A DNA stretch of 64,000 nt from Vulcanimicrobiota bacterium (GCA_003168375.1 PMSI01000003.1:248001-312000); one strand, 5' to 3'; positions 17,753 through 26,329 are shown, counted from the stretch's first letter. Notes: generated by a model from the sequence alone, not told the origin. Numbers and translations: made by a program.

Positions 17753-18287
17753 CCCCACCTCTCTCGACGGGCTTTTGAAGATTCCGCTCCGGCGCGAGCG
17801 CGACGAGCGCGGCTGGTTCGCGCGCACGTTCGATGCCGACGCGTTTGCGGCGCTGGGCCTTGCGACGAGCTGGCCCGAGCAGGGCGAGGCGTGGAACGCA
17901 CGCGCCGGGACGCTGCGCGGCCTGCACCTGCAGCGCGAGCCGCACGGGGAAACGAAGGTGATCCGCTGCACCCGCGGAGCCGTCTACGACGTGCTGGTCG
18001 ATGCACGGCCCGGATCGCCGACCTTCGGCCGTTGGGAGGCGTTCGAACTGAGCGAGGACGACGAGACGGCGCTCTACGCGCCGGCCGGGCTCGCGCACGG
18101 CTACCAGACGCTGCGCGACGGCTCGGCGTTGCATTATCTGCTCTCGGCGGCGTACGAGCCGTCCGCTGCCGCGGGGTACCGGTACGACAGCCCGCGGCTC
18201 GCGATTCCGTGGCCGCTCGAACCGAGCGTCATCTCGGCGCGCGACCGCGCGCTGCCGCCGTTCGAGGCGTCAGGCATCGACGCGTAG
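17742..18287 (+). CDS. RfbC-like NDP-4-keto-6-deoxyhexose 3,5-epimerase
   Basis: A 181-residue cupin of the dTDP-4-dehydrorhamnose 3,5-epimerase family. VIPTSLDGLLKIPLRRERDE then RGWFARTFD, the core AGTLRGLHLQREPHGETKVI with the catalytic His, RGAVYDVLVDARPGSPTFGR, and ALYAPAGLAHGYQTL are family hallmarks. With CDP-sugar enzymes on both sides and no dTDP-rhamnose genes in view, the substrate may be the CDP-4-keto-6-deoxy sugar or its methylated derivative (inference). The ATG at 17742 gives the expected N-terminus, but has no ribosome site and overlaps the start of rfbG on the other strand. The last 18 bases overlap the convergent methyltransferase gene. Confidence 0.88.
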   Translation: MDVIPTSLDGLLKIPLRRERDERGWFARTFDADAFAALGLATSWPEQGEAWNARAGTLRGLHLQREPHGETKVIRCTRGAVYDVLVDARPGSPTFGRWEAFELSEDDETALYAPAGLAHGYQTLRDGSALHYLLSAAYEPSAAAGYRYDSPRLAIPWPLEPSVISARDRALPPFEASGIDA

Positions 18288-19493
18288 CGCGGGGATGGCG
18301 AGCACGAACCGGCCGCCCCAGGCGCGTACGTCGGCGAGCTCGGCCCGGATCTCGTCCTCGACGTTCCACGGGAAGATCACGACGTAGTCGGGCCGGTCGG
18401 CGCGAATGCGGTCCGGCGCGACGATCGGCACCCGGACACCCGGCACCAGGTAGCCCTGTTTGTGCGGGCTCTTATCGGCGACGTACGGCAAGAGGTCGGC
18501 GCGCACGCCGGCGTAGTTCAGCAGCGTCGTCGCCTTCGCGGCGGCGCCGTAACCAACGACGCGCTTTCCGGCGTGCTTCGCGTCGTGCAGGAACGTGACG
18601 AAGTCGTCCCTGATGCGCGCCATGCGGGCGCCGAACGCGGCGTACGTCTCGATGCGGTCGAGTCCCGCGGCGCGCTCGGCCGCGAGGGCCGCGGCGACGG
18701 TCGGTTCGATCGGGCGTGAGCCGCGCGGCGCGACGAAGACGCGCAGCGAGCCGCCGTGCGTGGACAGCTCGGCGACCTCGACGATCTCGAGTCCGTGCCG
18801 CGCGAACAGCGGCGTCAGCGCGATCAGCGACAGGTACGAGAAATGCTCGTGGTAGATGGTGTCGAACTGCATCCCGGCGATCGTGCGCAGCACGTGCGGG
18901 AACTCGATCGTCACGACGCCGTCGGGCGCGAGCAGCGCCGCGAACCCGCCGACGAAGTCGTTCACGTCGGGGACGTGCGCCAGCACGTTGTTCGCGACGA
19001 TCAGGTGCGCCGCGCCGAACTCGGCGCGCACGCGGTGCGCCAGCGCGGTGCCGAAGAACTCGTCGAGTGTCGGCACGCCGGCCTCGCGGGCGACCGCGGC
19101 GACGTTGCTCGCCGGCTCGATGCCGAGCACGGGGATGCCGCGCGCGACGAAGTTGCGCAGCAGGTAGCCGTCGTTGCTCGCGACCTCAACCACCCGCGAG
19201 CGCGGTCCGATCCCGCGCCGCGTCATCTCCTCGGCGTATGCTTCGGCATGCGCAAGCCAGGTCGTCGAATAAGACGAGAAGTAGCGGTAGTCGCGGAACA
19301 GCTCGTCGGGACCGGCGAATTTGTCGAGCTGCACCAGGTAGCACCGCTCGCACACGAACGCGTGCAGCGGGTAGAACGTCTCGCCGCGGCCGAGCGCGTC
19401 CGGTGAGGTCAGCGCGTTCGAAGGCGGAGAGAGTCCGAGGTCGACGACCTCCGCGCTCAGCGCATAGCCGCACGAGCGGCAGTGCAAGTTCAC
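18270..19493 (-). CDS. Sugar C-methyltransferase (TylC3/NovU type)
   Basis: A 407-residue SAM-dependent enzyme with the three-part layout of NDP-4-keto-sugar C3-methyltransferases. The N-terminal zinc domain has CRSCGYAL and CERCYLVQ; the SAM domain has VVEVASNDGYLLRNFVARGI and VLGIEPASNVA; IEFPHVLRTIAGMQFDTIYH then EHFSYLSL is highly characteristic of this family; the C-terminal Rossmann-like domain starts VVGYGAAAKATTLLNYAGV. Expected product: a 3-C-methyl branched deoxysugar nucleotide, here probably CDP-linked because rfbF and rfbG are adjacent. ATG at 19493 lies just before a 27-bp repeat. Confidence 0.92.
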   Translation of the reverse strand: MNLHCRSCGYALSAEVVDLGLSPPSNALTSPDALGRGETFYPLHAFVCERCYLVQLDKFAGPDELFRDYRYFSSYSTTWLAHAEAYAEEMTRRGIGPRSRVVEVASNDGYLLRNFVARGIPVLGIEPASNVAAVAREAGVPTLDEFFGTALAHRVRAEFGAAHLIVANNVLAHVPDVNDFVGGFAALLAPDGVVTIEFPHVLRTIAGMQFDTIYHEHFSYLSLIALTPLFARHGLEIVEVAELSTHGGSLRVFVAPRGSRPIEPTVAAALAAERAAGLDRIETYAAFGARMARIRDDFVTFLHDAKHAGKRVVGYGAAAKATTLLNYAGVRADLLPYVADKSPHKQGYLVPGVRVPIVAPDRIRADRPDYVVIFPWNVEDEIRAELADVRAWGGRFVLAIPALRVDA

Positions 19494-19495
19494 CC

Positions 19496-19522
19496 TGACC
19501 CTTCGACAAGCTCAGGGTGACA
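19496..19522. repeat. 27-bp dispersed repeat, copy 1
   Basis: Core CCCTTCGACAAGCTCAGGG flanked by TGA and TGACA. An identical 27-base copy lies at 29491-29517. The ends CCCT/AGGG are partly self-complementary. Here it lies between the aminotransferase stop region and the methyltransferase start. Confidence 0.9.
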
Positions 19523-19529
19523 CGAAGGG

Positions 19530-20696
19530 TTAGGCAAAGAAGGTGCGGACGCCGTCGATCACCCGCTCGATCGAACGCTCGGCCATCAGCGAGTGGAGCG
19601 GCAGCGTCACGACCTCGTCGACGACCCGCTCGGTCACCGGCATCGGCGCGCGGCGCGCGTTCGCGAAGTACGTGTGCTGGTGCACCGGGACGAAGTGGAT
19701 CCCGACATCGACGCCGCGTGCCGCGAGATGTTCGATCAGCGCCTCGCGGCGGTCCGCGGCGACACGCAGACTATAGATGAACGGCGAAACGTCCGCGTAG
19801 TCGCGGCGCAGCACGCGCACGCCGGGCAGACCGTCGAATGCTGCCGAGTAGCGCTCGCAGACCGCGCGGCGGCTCGCGATGAACTCGTCGACGCGCTTGA
19901 TCTGCGAGACGCCGACGCTCGCCATGATGTTGGTGAGGTGATAGCGGAAGCCCTCGGAGACGACGTCGTAGTCCCAGGCTCTCTTGTTCTGATAGCGCAG
20001 CGTGGTGTCTTTGTCGACGCCGAGCAGCCGCAGGTGGTGCAGCCGCTCGACCTCCTCGCGGTGCGGCGTCACGACGCAGCCGCCGTCGATCGACGTGATG
20101 ACCTTGACCGGATCGAAGCTGAAGAACTGCACGTCGCCGCCGCTCCCGATCTTCGCGCCGCCGGCGGTCGACCCGAACGCGTGGCATGCGTCCTCGATCA
20201 CGCGCAGGCCGTGACGGCGAGCGAGGGCGTGGACATCATCGATGCGGCACGGGATCCCCGCGAAATGCAGCGGGACGATCGCTTTCGTCCGCGGCCCGAC
20301 CAGCGACTCCGCCGAGGCGACGTCGATCCCCAGATCGTCGTCGCGAATGTCGCACATGACCGCCTCCGCGCCGGTCGCGCGGATCGCTTGGTGGTCGGCG
20401 ACGTAGTTGAACGACGGCGTGATCACCTCGTCGCCCGGACCGACGCCCGCGGCCAGCAGCGCGATGTGCAGCGCCGAGGTCCCGGTGTTGGTGCAGACGA
20501 CGTAGCGGTCCTCGAGCCCGAGGTAGGCGGCGATCCGGTCCTCGAACTCCTTGGTGGTCGCTCCCATACCGAGCCAGCCGACATCGAGCGCGTCGGTCAG
20601 GTGCTTGAGGGTGTCGACCCCGACGTAGGGGACGAAGACGGGGACCCGCGCGTCCGACGACGCCGGCGGGACCGGCGGGCGATCGAGGACGTTCAT
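19530..20696 (-). CDS. DegT/DnrJ/EryC1 family PLP sugar aminotransferase
   Basis: A 388-residue PLP enzyme that aminates a keto sugar nucleotide. The N-terminal VFVPYVGVDTLKHLTDALDV, cofactor region CTNTGTSALHIALLAAGVGP, and GDEVITPSFNYVADHQAI fit. VIEDACHAFGSTAGGAKIG carries the PLP-binding Asp, and the Schiff-base Lys is in FSFDPVKVITSIDGG. Having Lys, not His, at this site marks it as an aminotransferase and argues against RfbH-type 3-dehydratase. YHLTNIMASVGVSQIKRVDE is the conserved substrate loop. GGAGG lies about 12 bases before the ATG. A CCGATA box lies further upstream. It probably acts on the CDP-4-keto-6-deoxy sugar made by RfbF/RfbG (inference). Confidence 0.93.
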   Translation of the reverse strand: MNVLDRPPVPPASSDARVPVFVPYVGVDTLKHLTDALDVGWLGMGATTKEFEDRIAAYLGLEDRYVVCTNTGTSALHIALLAAGVGPGDEVITPSFNYVADHQAIRATGAEAVMCDIRDDDLGIDVASAESLVGPRTKAIVPLHFAGIPCRIDDVHALARRHGLRVIEDACHAFGSTAGGAKIGSGGDVQFFSFDPVKVITSIDGGCVVTPHREEVERLHHLRLLGVDKDTTLRYQNKRAWDYDVVSEGFRYHLTNIMASVGVSQIKRVDEFIASRRAVCERYSAAFDGLPGVRVLRRDYADVSPFIYSLRVAADRREALIEHLAARGVDVGIHFVPVHQHTYFANARRAPMPVTERVVDEVVTLPLHSLMAERSIERVIDGVRTFFA

Positions 20697-20728
20697 GCTA
20701 TTGTTCCAGGCCTCCGTTGACGATTACC

Positions 20729-20736
20729 TTATCGGT
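20729..20736 (-). promoter_or_regulatory. CCGATAA box upstream of the aminotransferase
   Basis: On the minus strand ACCGATAA matches seven of eight bases of the sigma-28 -10 element GCCGATAA, 32 bases before the ATG at 20696. The -35 side (TCAA at N16) is poor, so only the -10-like half is supported. It lies in the short divergent gap before the CmcI-like gene. Confidence 0.3.
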
Positions 20737-20743
20737 GAACGAC

Positions 20744-21517
20744 ATGGCGACCTTGAGCACGCCGAGCGATCCCGGCAGCCCCGATCCGCACGATCCCAAG
20801 GACGCGGCGCTGCTGCAGAAGATGGGGAACGACCCCGAGGTGCGGGCCGCCTGGAAGCGCGCCTTCGACCTGATCGCGCCCTACCGCTACGCGTACAACT
20901 GGTCGTGGATGGGCCGGCCGGCGATCCAGTTCCCGCAGGACTTGATCGCGCTCCAGGAGATCATCTGGCGCACGCAGCCCGAGGTGATCGTCGAGACCGG
21001 GATCGCGCACGGCGGCTCGCTGGTCTTCTCCGCCTCGATGCTGGCGCTGCTCGGCGGGGAGCGCGAAGCGATCGGGATCGACATCGACGTGCGCGCACAC
21101 AACCGCGCCGCGATCGAAGCGCATCCAATGGCCTCGCGCATCGTGATGTTCGAAGGATCGTCGGTCGACGACGCGCTCGCCGCGCTCGTCCGCGAACGCG
21201 TCGCGGGCCGCTCCGCGATGGTTGTGCTCGACTCGAACCACACCGCGGATCACGTCGCGCGCGAGCTCGCGCTCTACGCACCGCTGGTGCGGGCCGGTTA
21301 TTTTCTGGTCGTCATGGACACCGCCGTCGAGTACGCCGATCCGGCCTCGATCGTCGACCGGCCGTGGGGTCCCGGGAACAGCCCGATGACCGCGGTCGAC
21401 GCGTTCCTCGCGCGCGAGCCGCGCTTCGTCGTCGACGCCGAATACGATGCGAAGCTGCTGTTCACGGTCGCGCCGCGCGGTTATCTGCGGGCCGAGAGCG
21501 ATCCCGCACCGGCGTGA
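20744..21517 (+). CDS. CmcI-type SAM methyltransferase (annotated family 'cephalosporin hydroxylase')
   Basis: A 257-residue Rossmann-fold protein. VIVETGIAHGGSLVFSASML is the SAM-binding loop of the CmcI family, EAIGIDIDVRAHNRAAIEAH the second strand, and SAMVVLDSNHTADHVAREL then LVRAGYFLVVMDTAVEYADP the catalytic/metal region. Despite the family name, members near polysaccharide genes are best viewed as sugar O-methyltransferases. The first 55 residues are a charged extension (LSTPSDPGSPDPHDPKDAAL). ATG at 20744 has GGTGAA upstream; a TTG at 20717 is possible. It heads five coupled genes (to 24786) and is divergent from the aminotransferase. Confidence 0.85.
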   Translation: MATLSTPSDPGSPDPHDPKDAALLQKMGNDPEVRAAWKRAFDLIAPYRYAYNWSWMGRPAIQFPQDLIALQEIIWRTQPEVIVETGIAHGGSLVFSASMLALLGGEREAIGIDIDVRAHNRAAIEAHPMASRIVMFEGSSVDDALAALVRERVAGRSAMVVLDSNHTADHVARELALYAPLVRAGYFLVVMDTAVEYADPASIVDRPWGPGNSPMTAVDAFLAREPRFVVDAEYDAKLLFTVAPRGYLRAESDPAPA

Positions 21518-22017
21518 CCACCTGCCGCGAGCCGCGTGAAGCCGACATCGCCGCGCTGACGGCTCTCCGCAACGACGTCCGCACGCAGTACGCGCTGCTG
21601 GCGGACCCGCGGCCGAACACGCCGGACGACGTGCGCGACTGGCTGGAGCGCCGCACCGCCGACCCGGCGACGCTGTTCTGGGTGATCGCCGACGAGCACG
21701 ATGCCGCGGTGGGGATGACGCAGATCATCGCGATCGACGAGCGCGGCCGGCACGGCATGTTCGGGATCGCGATCGACGCGCGCCACCGCGGCAAAGGGCA
21801 CGGGCGCGCGGCGATGCAGCAGGTGCTCGCGGCGGCGCGCGACGACGGGCGGCTCGACAAGCTCGTGCTGCATGTCGCGACCGACAACGCCGTCGCGTGC
21901 GAACTCTACCGTTCGCTCGGTTTTCGCGACGTCGGCGTCCATCGCCACCACTACCGGGCTCCGGACGGCTGGCACGACGTCGCGGTGATGGAACGCTTCC
22001 TGGCACACGGCCCGTGA
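21514..22017 (+). CDS. GNAT family N-acetyltransferase
   Basis: A 167-residue GNAT. CREPREADIAALTALRNDVR is the first strand/helix; WVIADEHDAAVGMTQIIAID and GMFGIAIDARHRGKGHGRAA give the acetyl-CoA binding motif A (RGKGHG); LHVATDNAVACELYRSLGFR is the C-terminal motif. GTG start overlaps the previous TGA. In this operon the natural target is the amino group installed by the DegT aminotransferase (inference, as in many acylated amino sugars of flagellin and O-antigen). Confidence 0.88.
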   Translation: MTTCREPREADIAALTALRNDVRTQYALLADPRPNTPDDVRDWLERRTADPATLFWVIADEHDAAVGMTQIIAIDERGRHGMFGIAIDARHRGKGHGRAAMQQVLAAARDDGRLDKLVLHVATDNAVACELYRSLGFRDVGVHRHHYRAPDGWHDVAVMERFLAHGP

Positions 22018-22748
22018 AAACCGTCGTCATCCTGCAGCCACAGTTCCTCCCCTGGCGCGGCGTGTTCGAGCAGATCCGCCTCGCCGACGAGTTCGTCCAC
22101 CTCGACGACGCGCAGTTCCAGAAGGGCGGTTTCACGAACCGCGTGCAGTTGAAGACCGCGCACGGCCCGCTCTGGCTGACCGTGCCGGTGCTGCGCCACG
22201 GGAAGCTGCCGCCGATCGCCGAGGTCGAGATCGACTACAAGACGGACTGGCGCGAGAAGCACCTGCGCACGTTCGAGATGAGTTACGCCCGCGCGCCGTT
22301 CCTCGCGGCGGCGCGCTCGATCCTCGCCGACGTGTATGCTGAGCGGCCGCGCACGATCGCCGAGCTCGACATCGCCGGACTCGAACGCTGCTGCGCGGAG
22401 CTCGGCCTGCATCCCGCGTTCAGCCGCTCGTCGGCGACGCCGGTCGACGCCTCGCAAACGGAGCGGCTCATCGCACTGCTCGCACCGCGCGGCGCCAGGC
22501 GCTACGTCACCGGGCTGGGCGCGTTGAACTATCTCGACGAGCCACAGCTCGCCGCCGCCGGCGTCGAGGTGCGGGTGATGCGCTACACGCGCCGGCCGTA
22601 CCCGCAGCTCCACGGCGCGTTCGACCCGCACGTCTCGATCCTCGACACGATCGCCAACCTGGGACCGGACGCCGGGGCAACGCTCGATTCGCCGGCGGAA
22701 TCGTGGCGCGACGCGGTCGCGGCGCACACGGCGGCGGTCGCATCGTGA
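22014..22748 (+). CDS. WbqC family protein
   Basis: A 244-residue protein of the WbqC family, which is common in surface-polysaccharide clusters but biochemically poorly defined. VVILQPQFLPWRGVFEQIRL, ADEFVHLDDAQFQKGGFTNR, WLTVPVLRHGKLPPIAEVEI and the later YVTGLGALNYLDEPQLAAAG with HVSILDTIANLGPDA are all family marks ('iQPyflPw.gyf.li...D.fv.lDdvqf.k..~~nRn'). The family is thought to act on amino-sugar acylation, often beside formyl- or acyltransferases; here a GNAT precedes it. GTG start overlaps the GNAT stop. Confidence 0.88.
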   Translation: MKTVVILQPQFLPWRGVFEQIRLADEFVHLDDAQFQKGGFTNRVQLKTAHGPLWLTVPVLRHGKLPPIAEVEIDYKTDWREKHLRTFEMSYARAPFLAAARSILADVYAERPRTIAELDIAGLERCCAELGLHPAFSRSSATPVDASQTERLIALLAPRGARRYVTGLGALNYLDEPQLAAAGVEVRVMRYTRRPYPQLHGAFDPHVSILDTIANLGPDAGATLDSPAESWRDAVAAHTAAVAS

Positions 22749-23620
22749 CGCCTGATTCGCTTGCGAACGTCGAGCTGCGCGCGACGTTCGAGCGCGACGG
22801 CTTCGTCGTGCTGCGCGGATGGCTCGACCTCGCGCGCGAGCTGGTCCCGCTGCAGCGCGAGCTCGGGATGCTGATCGAGCACGCGGCGCGCGCCTGCGGC
22901 GCGGAGTACGAGGCGCCGGCCGATCCGGCCGAGTTCGACCGCGGGTACCTCGCACTCGTCGCCGCGCATCCCGACGTCCAGCCGCTCGTCTACGACATGG
23001 CGAAGAACCTCGTCGCGTTCCAGCGCCTGATCGTCAGCGAACGCCTCGCCGGTCTGTTTCGGGAACTGCGGGCAACGGAGCTGGCGGGAACCGCGCCCGG
23101 CTCGAACGGCGTGCGCATCGATCGTCCCGGTGACGACCGCCGTTTGGCGCCGTGGCATCAGGAGTTCCAGTACCAGTTCCGCAGCCTCGACGGCGTCACG
23201 TTCTGGATCCCGCTGGTCCCGGTCACCGCCGAGATGGGGCCGGTCGTGCTGGCGCGCGGCTCGCACCGCGGCGGCGTCGAACCGCTGGTCGATACCTCCG
23301 GACGCGGCGAAGCCGAGACGGCGTCGGGCGCGTACGGTGCGCTGCGCCTGCCCGACGAAGCCACGATCCCCGAGCGCTACGAACTGTGCGCGCCGCTCTC
23401 GAACCCGGGCGATCTGTTCGCGTTCGATTTCCTCACGCTGCACGCGTCGGGCGCGAACGTCGGAACGCGCGCGCGCTGGACGGTGCAGATCCGCTACTTC
23501 AACTTCAGCGAGGAGTACGGCGCCAGCATCCGCTGGATCGGTGGGCTGAAGTACGGCACCACGCTCGCCGGCGCGAACGCGCTGCTCGCGCAGGCGCGCG
23601 AAGCGGCGCTCGGCCGATGA
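22745..23620 (+). CDS. Phytanoyl-CoA dioxygenase (PhyH) family protein
   Basis: A 291-residue Fe(II)/2-oxoglutarate-type dioxygenase. FERDGFVVLRGWLDLARELV is the typical start. LAPWHQEFQYQFRSLDGVTF carries the first iron ligands, with HQE in place of the usual HxD, and WIPLVPVTAEMGPVVLARGS is the conserved strand after it. The distal His lies in FLTLHASGANVGTRARWTVQ, followed by the 2-oxoglutarate-binding Arg. Such enzymes hydroxylate small molecules or acyl groups. In this operon the target could be the sugar or its N-acyl chain (inference). GTG start overlaps WbqC. Confidence 0.85.
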   Translation: MTPDSLANVELRATFERDGFVVLRGWLDLARELVPLQRELGMLIEHAARACGAEYEAPADPAEFDRGYLALVAAHPDVQPLVYDMAKNLVAFQRLIVSERLAGLFRELRATELAGTAPGSNGVRIDRPGDDRRLAPWHQEFQYQFRSLDGVTFWIPLVPVTAEMGPVVLARGSHRGGVEPLVDTSGRGEAETASGAYGALRLPDEATIPERYELCAPLSNPGDLFAFDFLTLHASGANVGTRARWTVQIRYFNFSEEYGASIRWIGGLKYGTTLAGANALLAQAREAALGR

Positions 23621-24786
23621 ACGAGGTCGCCGCGGCGACGGCATGCCTCGTGTGCGGCGAGGCGAGCGGAGCGCCGGCGTACCGCTACGACGGCGCGGTC
23701 TCGGTGTCGTCGACGGCGCGCGCGATCGCGGTGCCGACGATCGTCTACGTGTGCGAGATCTGTGGCCACGGCCAAACACCCGCGCTCGCGGACATCAGCG
23801 GCTACTATGATACAGCGTACAACGTCCACCTCGAGAGCGACGATTCCGACGACCTCTACGACGAGCGCGACGGCGTGCCGCTCTACCGCGCGCAGCACCA
23901 GGCGAACGTCGCGCTGGAAAAACTCGCGCTCGCGCCCGGCGCGTCGGTTCTCGACTACGGCTGCGGCAAAGGGATGTCGCTGCGCGCGCTGCTCGCCGCG
24001 CGCCCCGATCTCGACGGCGCCGTGTTCGACGTCAGCGATGCGTATCGCACTGCCTGGGACGCGTTCGTTGCGCGCCGCAATCAAGCCGCATACACGACGC
24101 CGGACTCGTGGGCCGGGCGCTTCGACGCCGTCCTCTCGTTCTTCGCGCTCGAGCACGTGAGCGATCCGCGCAGGTTCCTGACCGGGATCCGCAAGCTGCT
24201 GCGACCGGGCGGCGAGCTGCACCTGACCGTCCCCAACGTGCGGCGCAACGTCGGCGACTTCATCGTCGTCGATCACGTCAACCACTTCATGCCGAGCTCG
24301 CTCCGCCGCGCGCTCGCCGAAGCGGGTTACATCGACGTGCGCATCGACGAAGAAGCGCACGACGCCGCGTTCGTCGTGAACGCGCGGCGCGGGTTCGGTC
24401 GTGCCGGCAAGATCGCGCCGGCCGAAATCGCCGGGTACGTCGCCGAGGCTCACCAGTTTGCGGCGTTTTGGCAGCGAGCGAGCGACGCCGTCGCGTCCTT
24501 CGAGCGCGAGCGAGCCTGCGGCCGCAAGAGCGCGATCTACGGCAGCGGCTTCTACGGCGTGTTCATCGCCAGCCGCCTCGCGAATCGGGACCCGCTTGCC
24601 TACTTCCTCGACCGCAACCCGCACCAGCAAGCCAAGCGCATCTTCGACCGCCCGGTCCTCGCGCCCGACGCGATCGAAGACGACGTCGAGGTGGTCTACG
24701 TCGGGCTCAATCCGGCCCGCGCCCGCGAGATCGCGGCCGGGGTAGCCCCGCTGCACCGGCGGGATCGCGAGTTCTTCTACCTGTAG
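23617..24786 (+). CDS. Class I SAM methyltransferase with zinc-ribbon N-terminus
   Basis: A 389-residue protein with a three-part layout. CLVCGEAS and CEICGHGQ form a zinc site (about 9-50); LDYGCGKGMSLRALLAARPD is the SAM motif, FDAVLSFFALEHVSDPRRFL and LLRPGGELHLTVPNVRRNVG follow; from about 285 a second nucleotide-like domain begins SAIYGSGFYGVFIASRLANR. It is related in layout to sugar C-methyltransferases, but the hallmark 'EFPH..~YHEH' region is replaced (VPNVRRN...VDHVNHFMPSSL), so it may methylate another position. ATG overlaps the PhyH stop; it is the last gene of the five-gene operon. Confidence 0.85.
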   Translation: MNEVAAATACLVCGEASGAPAYRYDGAVSVSSTARAIAVPTIVYVCEICGHGQTPALADISGYYDTAYNVHLESDDSDDLYDERDGVPLYRAQHQANVALEKLALAPGASVLDYGCGKGMSLRALLAARPDLDGAVFDVSDAYRTAWDAFVARRNQAAYTTPDSWAGRFDAVLSFFALEHVSDPRRFLTGIRKLLRPGGELHLTVPNVRRNVGDFIVVDHVNHFMPSSLRRALAEAGYIDVRIDEEAHDAAFVVNARRGFGRAGKIAPAEIAGYVAEAHQFAAFWQRASDAVASFERERACGRKSAIYGSGFYGVFIASRLANRDPLAYFLDRNPHQQAKRIFDRPVLAPDAIEDDVEVVYVGLNPARAREIAAGVAPLHRRDREFFYL

Positions 24787-24797
24787 CCCGGTCGTGG

Positions 24798-24940
24798 TAT
24801 AGTATCGGGGTTGCTCCGGGGAGACCCGGCGGCGGCCGGGGTCCTCGGACCCCACCACTTCACCCGGCCGGAGGCCGGGGGTGAATGCGTCCATCACGGC
24901 GCCACGGAGGGCGGCCGCGGGCTCAGAGAGGTTCATCCAC
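24798..24940 (+). promoter_or_regulatory. rpsB promoter and structured 5' leader
   Basis: TATAGT at 24798-24803 is a good -10 element; the -35 side is weak. The leader holds two hairpins: GGGGTCC/GGACCCC at 24838-24853, and a larger one at 24859-24885 with 11-base arms beginning TTCACCCGGCC, a GGA loop and a two-base bulge. Neither is followed by a U run. Such leaders before rpsB commonly mediate S2 autoregulation; that role is inferred here. AGAGAGG at 24926-24932 is the ribosome site. Confidence 0.5.
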
Positions 24941-25705
24941 ATGGCGTCAGGCGTCACCATGCGCGCTCTTCTGGAGGCGGGGGTCCATTTCGGACACCAG
25001 ACCCGCCGCTGGAATCCGAAGATGAAGCCGTACATCTTCCAAGAGCGCAACGGCATCTACATCATCGACCTGTCGCAGACGCTGGCGATGCTGAACCGCG
25101 TCTACGACGCGGTCAAGCAGATGTCGCGCGAGGGTCGCGTGATTCTGTTCGTCGGCACGAAGAAGCAGGCGCAAGACGTCGTCCGCGAAGAGGCGGAGCG
25201 CGCCGGCACGTTCTTCGTCAACCAGCGCTGGCTGGGCGGAACGCTCACCAACTTCGCGACGATCCAGAAGCGCATCTCGCGACTGCGCGAGCTCGAGGGG
25301 ATGCGCCAGCAAGGCACCTTCGATCTGCTCCCCAAGAAAGAGGTCGCGCGCCTCACCGACGAGCTCGAGAAGCTCGAGAAGTTTCTCGGCGGGATCAAGG
25401 ACATGCACCGGCTCCCCGACGCGATGTTCATCGTCGACCCGAAGAAAGAGCGCATCGCCGTCGCCGAGGCGCAGAAGCTGAAGATCCCGATCATCGCGGT
25501 GATCGACACGAACTGCGATCCCGACGAGATCGACCTCGCGATCCCGGGGAACGACGACGCGATCCGCAGCGTGCGGCTGATGGTCAGCACGATCGCGAAC
25601 GCGATCGTCGAAGGGAAGACCGAGACCGAGTCCGCCTACGACGCGGCCGACTACGAAGACCAGTATGCCGACATCGCAGCCGAGCCCGAGCCGGCCGGCG
25701 TCTAG
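24941..25705 (+). CDS. rpsB: 30S ribosomal protein S2
   Basis: A 254-residue S2 protein of the small subunit. [20 protein letters not shown] is the S2 signature; [40 protein letters not shown], and [20 protein letters not shown] are all conserved. The ATG at 24941 is preceded by AGAGAGG, and the family motif starts 7 residues in; the frame is open to an earlier ATG at 24881 but that would lie in the structured leader. First gene of the rpsB-tsf-pyrH-frr series. Confidence 0.97.
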   Translation: MASGVTMRALLEAGVHFGHQTRRWNPKMKPYIFQERNGIYIIDLSQTLAMLNRVYDAVKQMSREGRVILFVGTKKQAQDVVREEAERAGTFFVNQRWLGGTLTNFATIQKRISRLRELEGMRQQGTFDLLPKKEVARLTDELEKLEKFLGGIKDMHRLPDAMFIVDPKKERIAVAEAQKLKIPIIAVIDTNCDPDEIDLAIPGNDDAIRSVRLMVSTIANAIVEGKTETESAYDAADYEDQYADIAAEPEPAGV

Positions 25706-25723
25706 CACGGGACAACAGAAAAC

Positions 25724-26329
25724 GTGAACGTGGCTTACAAACCGACCGCCGACGAAATCAAACGCCTGCGGGAAGAGACGGGCGCCGGGATCTCGGACGT
25801 CCGCAACGCCCTGGTTTGGGCCGAAGGCGACCAAGAGCGCGCGAAGGCGCGCCTCGGGGACCTCGGCCACGCCAAGGCCGAGAAGAAGGCCGAGCGCGCT
25901 GCGAACGAAGGGCTCGTCGGATCGTACATCCACGCCGGCGGCAAGATCGGCGTGCTCGTCGAGGTGAACTGCGAGACCGACTTCGTCGCGCGCAACGAGC
26001 GCTTCAAAGAGCTCGTCCGCGACGTTGCGATGCACGTGGCGGCGATGTCGCCGCAGTATCTGGACCGTGCCGCCGTTCCCGAGGCCGTGCTGACCGAGGT
26101 CAAGGCCGAACTCGAGAAGACCGTGCCGCCCGGCAAGCCGCCCGAGGTCGTCGAGAAGATCCTGTCCGGCAAGCTGAACAAGTGGTACGAAGAGCACACC
26201 CTGCTCGAGCAGCCGTTCGTCAAGGACGACGCGCAGACCGTCGGCGAGCTCGTCAAGACCGTCTCCGGCGTGCTCGGCGAGAAGATCGACGTCCGCCGCT
26301 ACGTGAAGTTCGCCCTCGGCGAAGAGTAG
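25724..26329 (+). CDS. tsf: Elongation factor Ts (short form)
   Basis: A 201-residue EF-Ts, the nucleotide exchange factor for EF-Tu. [20 protein letters not shown] is the N-terminal UBA-like domain with the EF-Tu contact, and [20 protein letters not shown] the core motif. It is the compact form with a single dimerisation subdomain, well below the 280-300 residues of E. coli, as seen in Thermus and cyanobacteria-like lineages. Starts at GTG 25724; a second GTG lies six bases on. Ribosome site is weak (GGGACAACAG). Confidence 0.95.
   Translation: MNVAYKPTADEIKRLREETGAGISDVRNALVWAEGDQERAKARLGDLGHAKAEKKAERAANEGLVGSYIHAGGKIGVLVEVNCETDFVARNERFKELVRDVAMHVAAMSPQYLDRAAVPEAVLTEVKAELEKTVPPGKPPEVVEKILSGKLNKWYEEHTLLEQPFVKDDAQTVGELVKTVSGVLGEKIDVRRYVKFALGEE

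Noticed and set aside
19530-20696. RfbH-type CDP-4-keto-6-deoxyglucose 3-dehydratase
   Set aside because: The PLP site carries Lys (FDPVKVITS), whereas 3-dehydratases of this kind have His there, so an aminotransferase is the better call.
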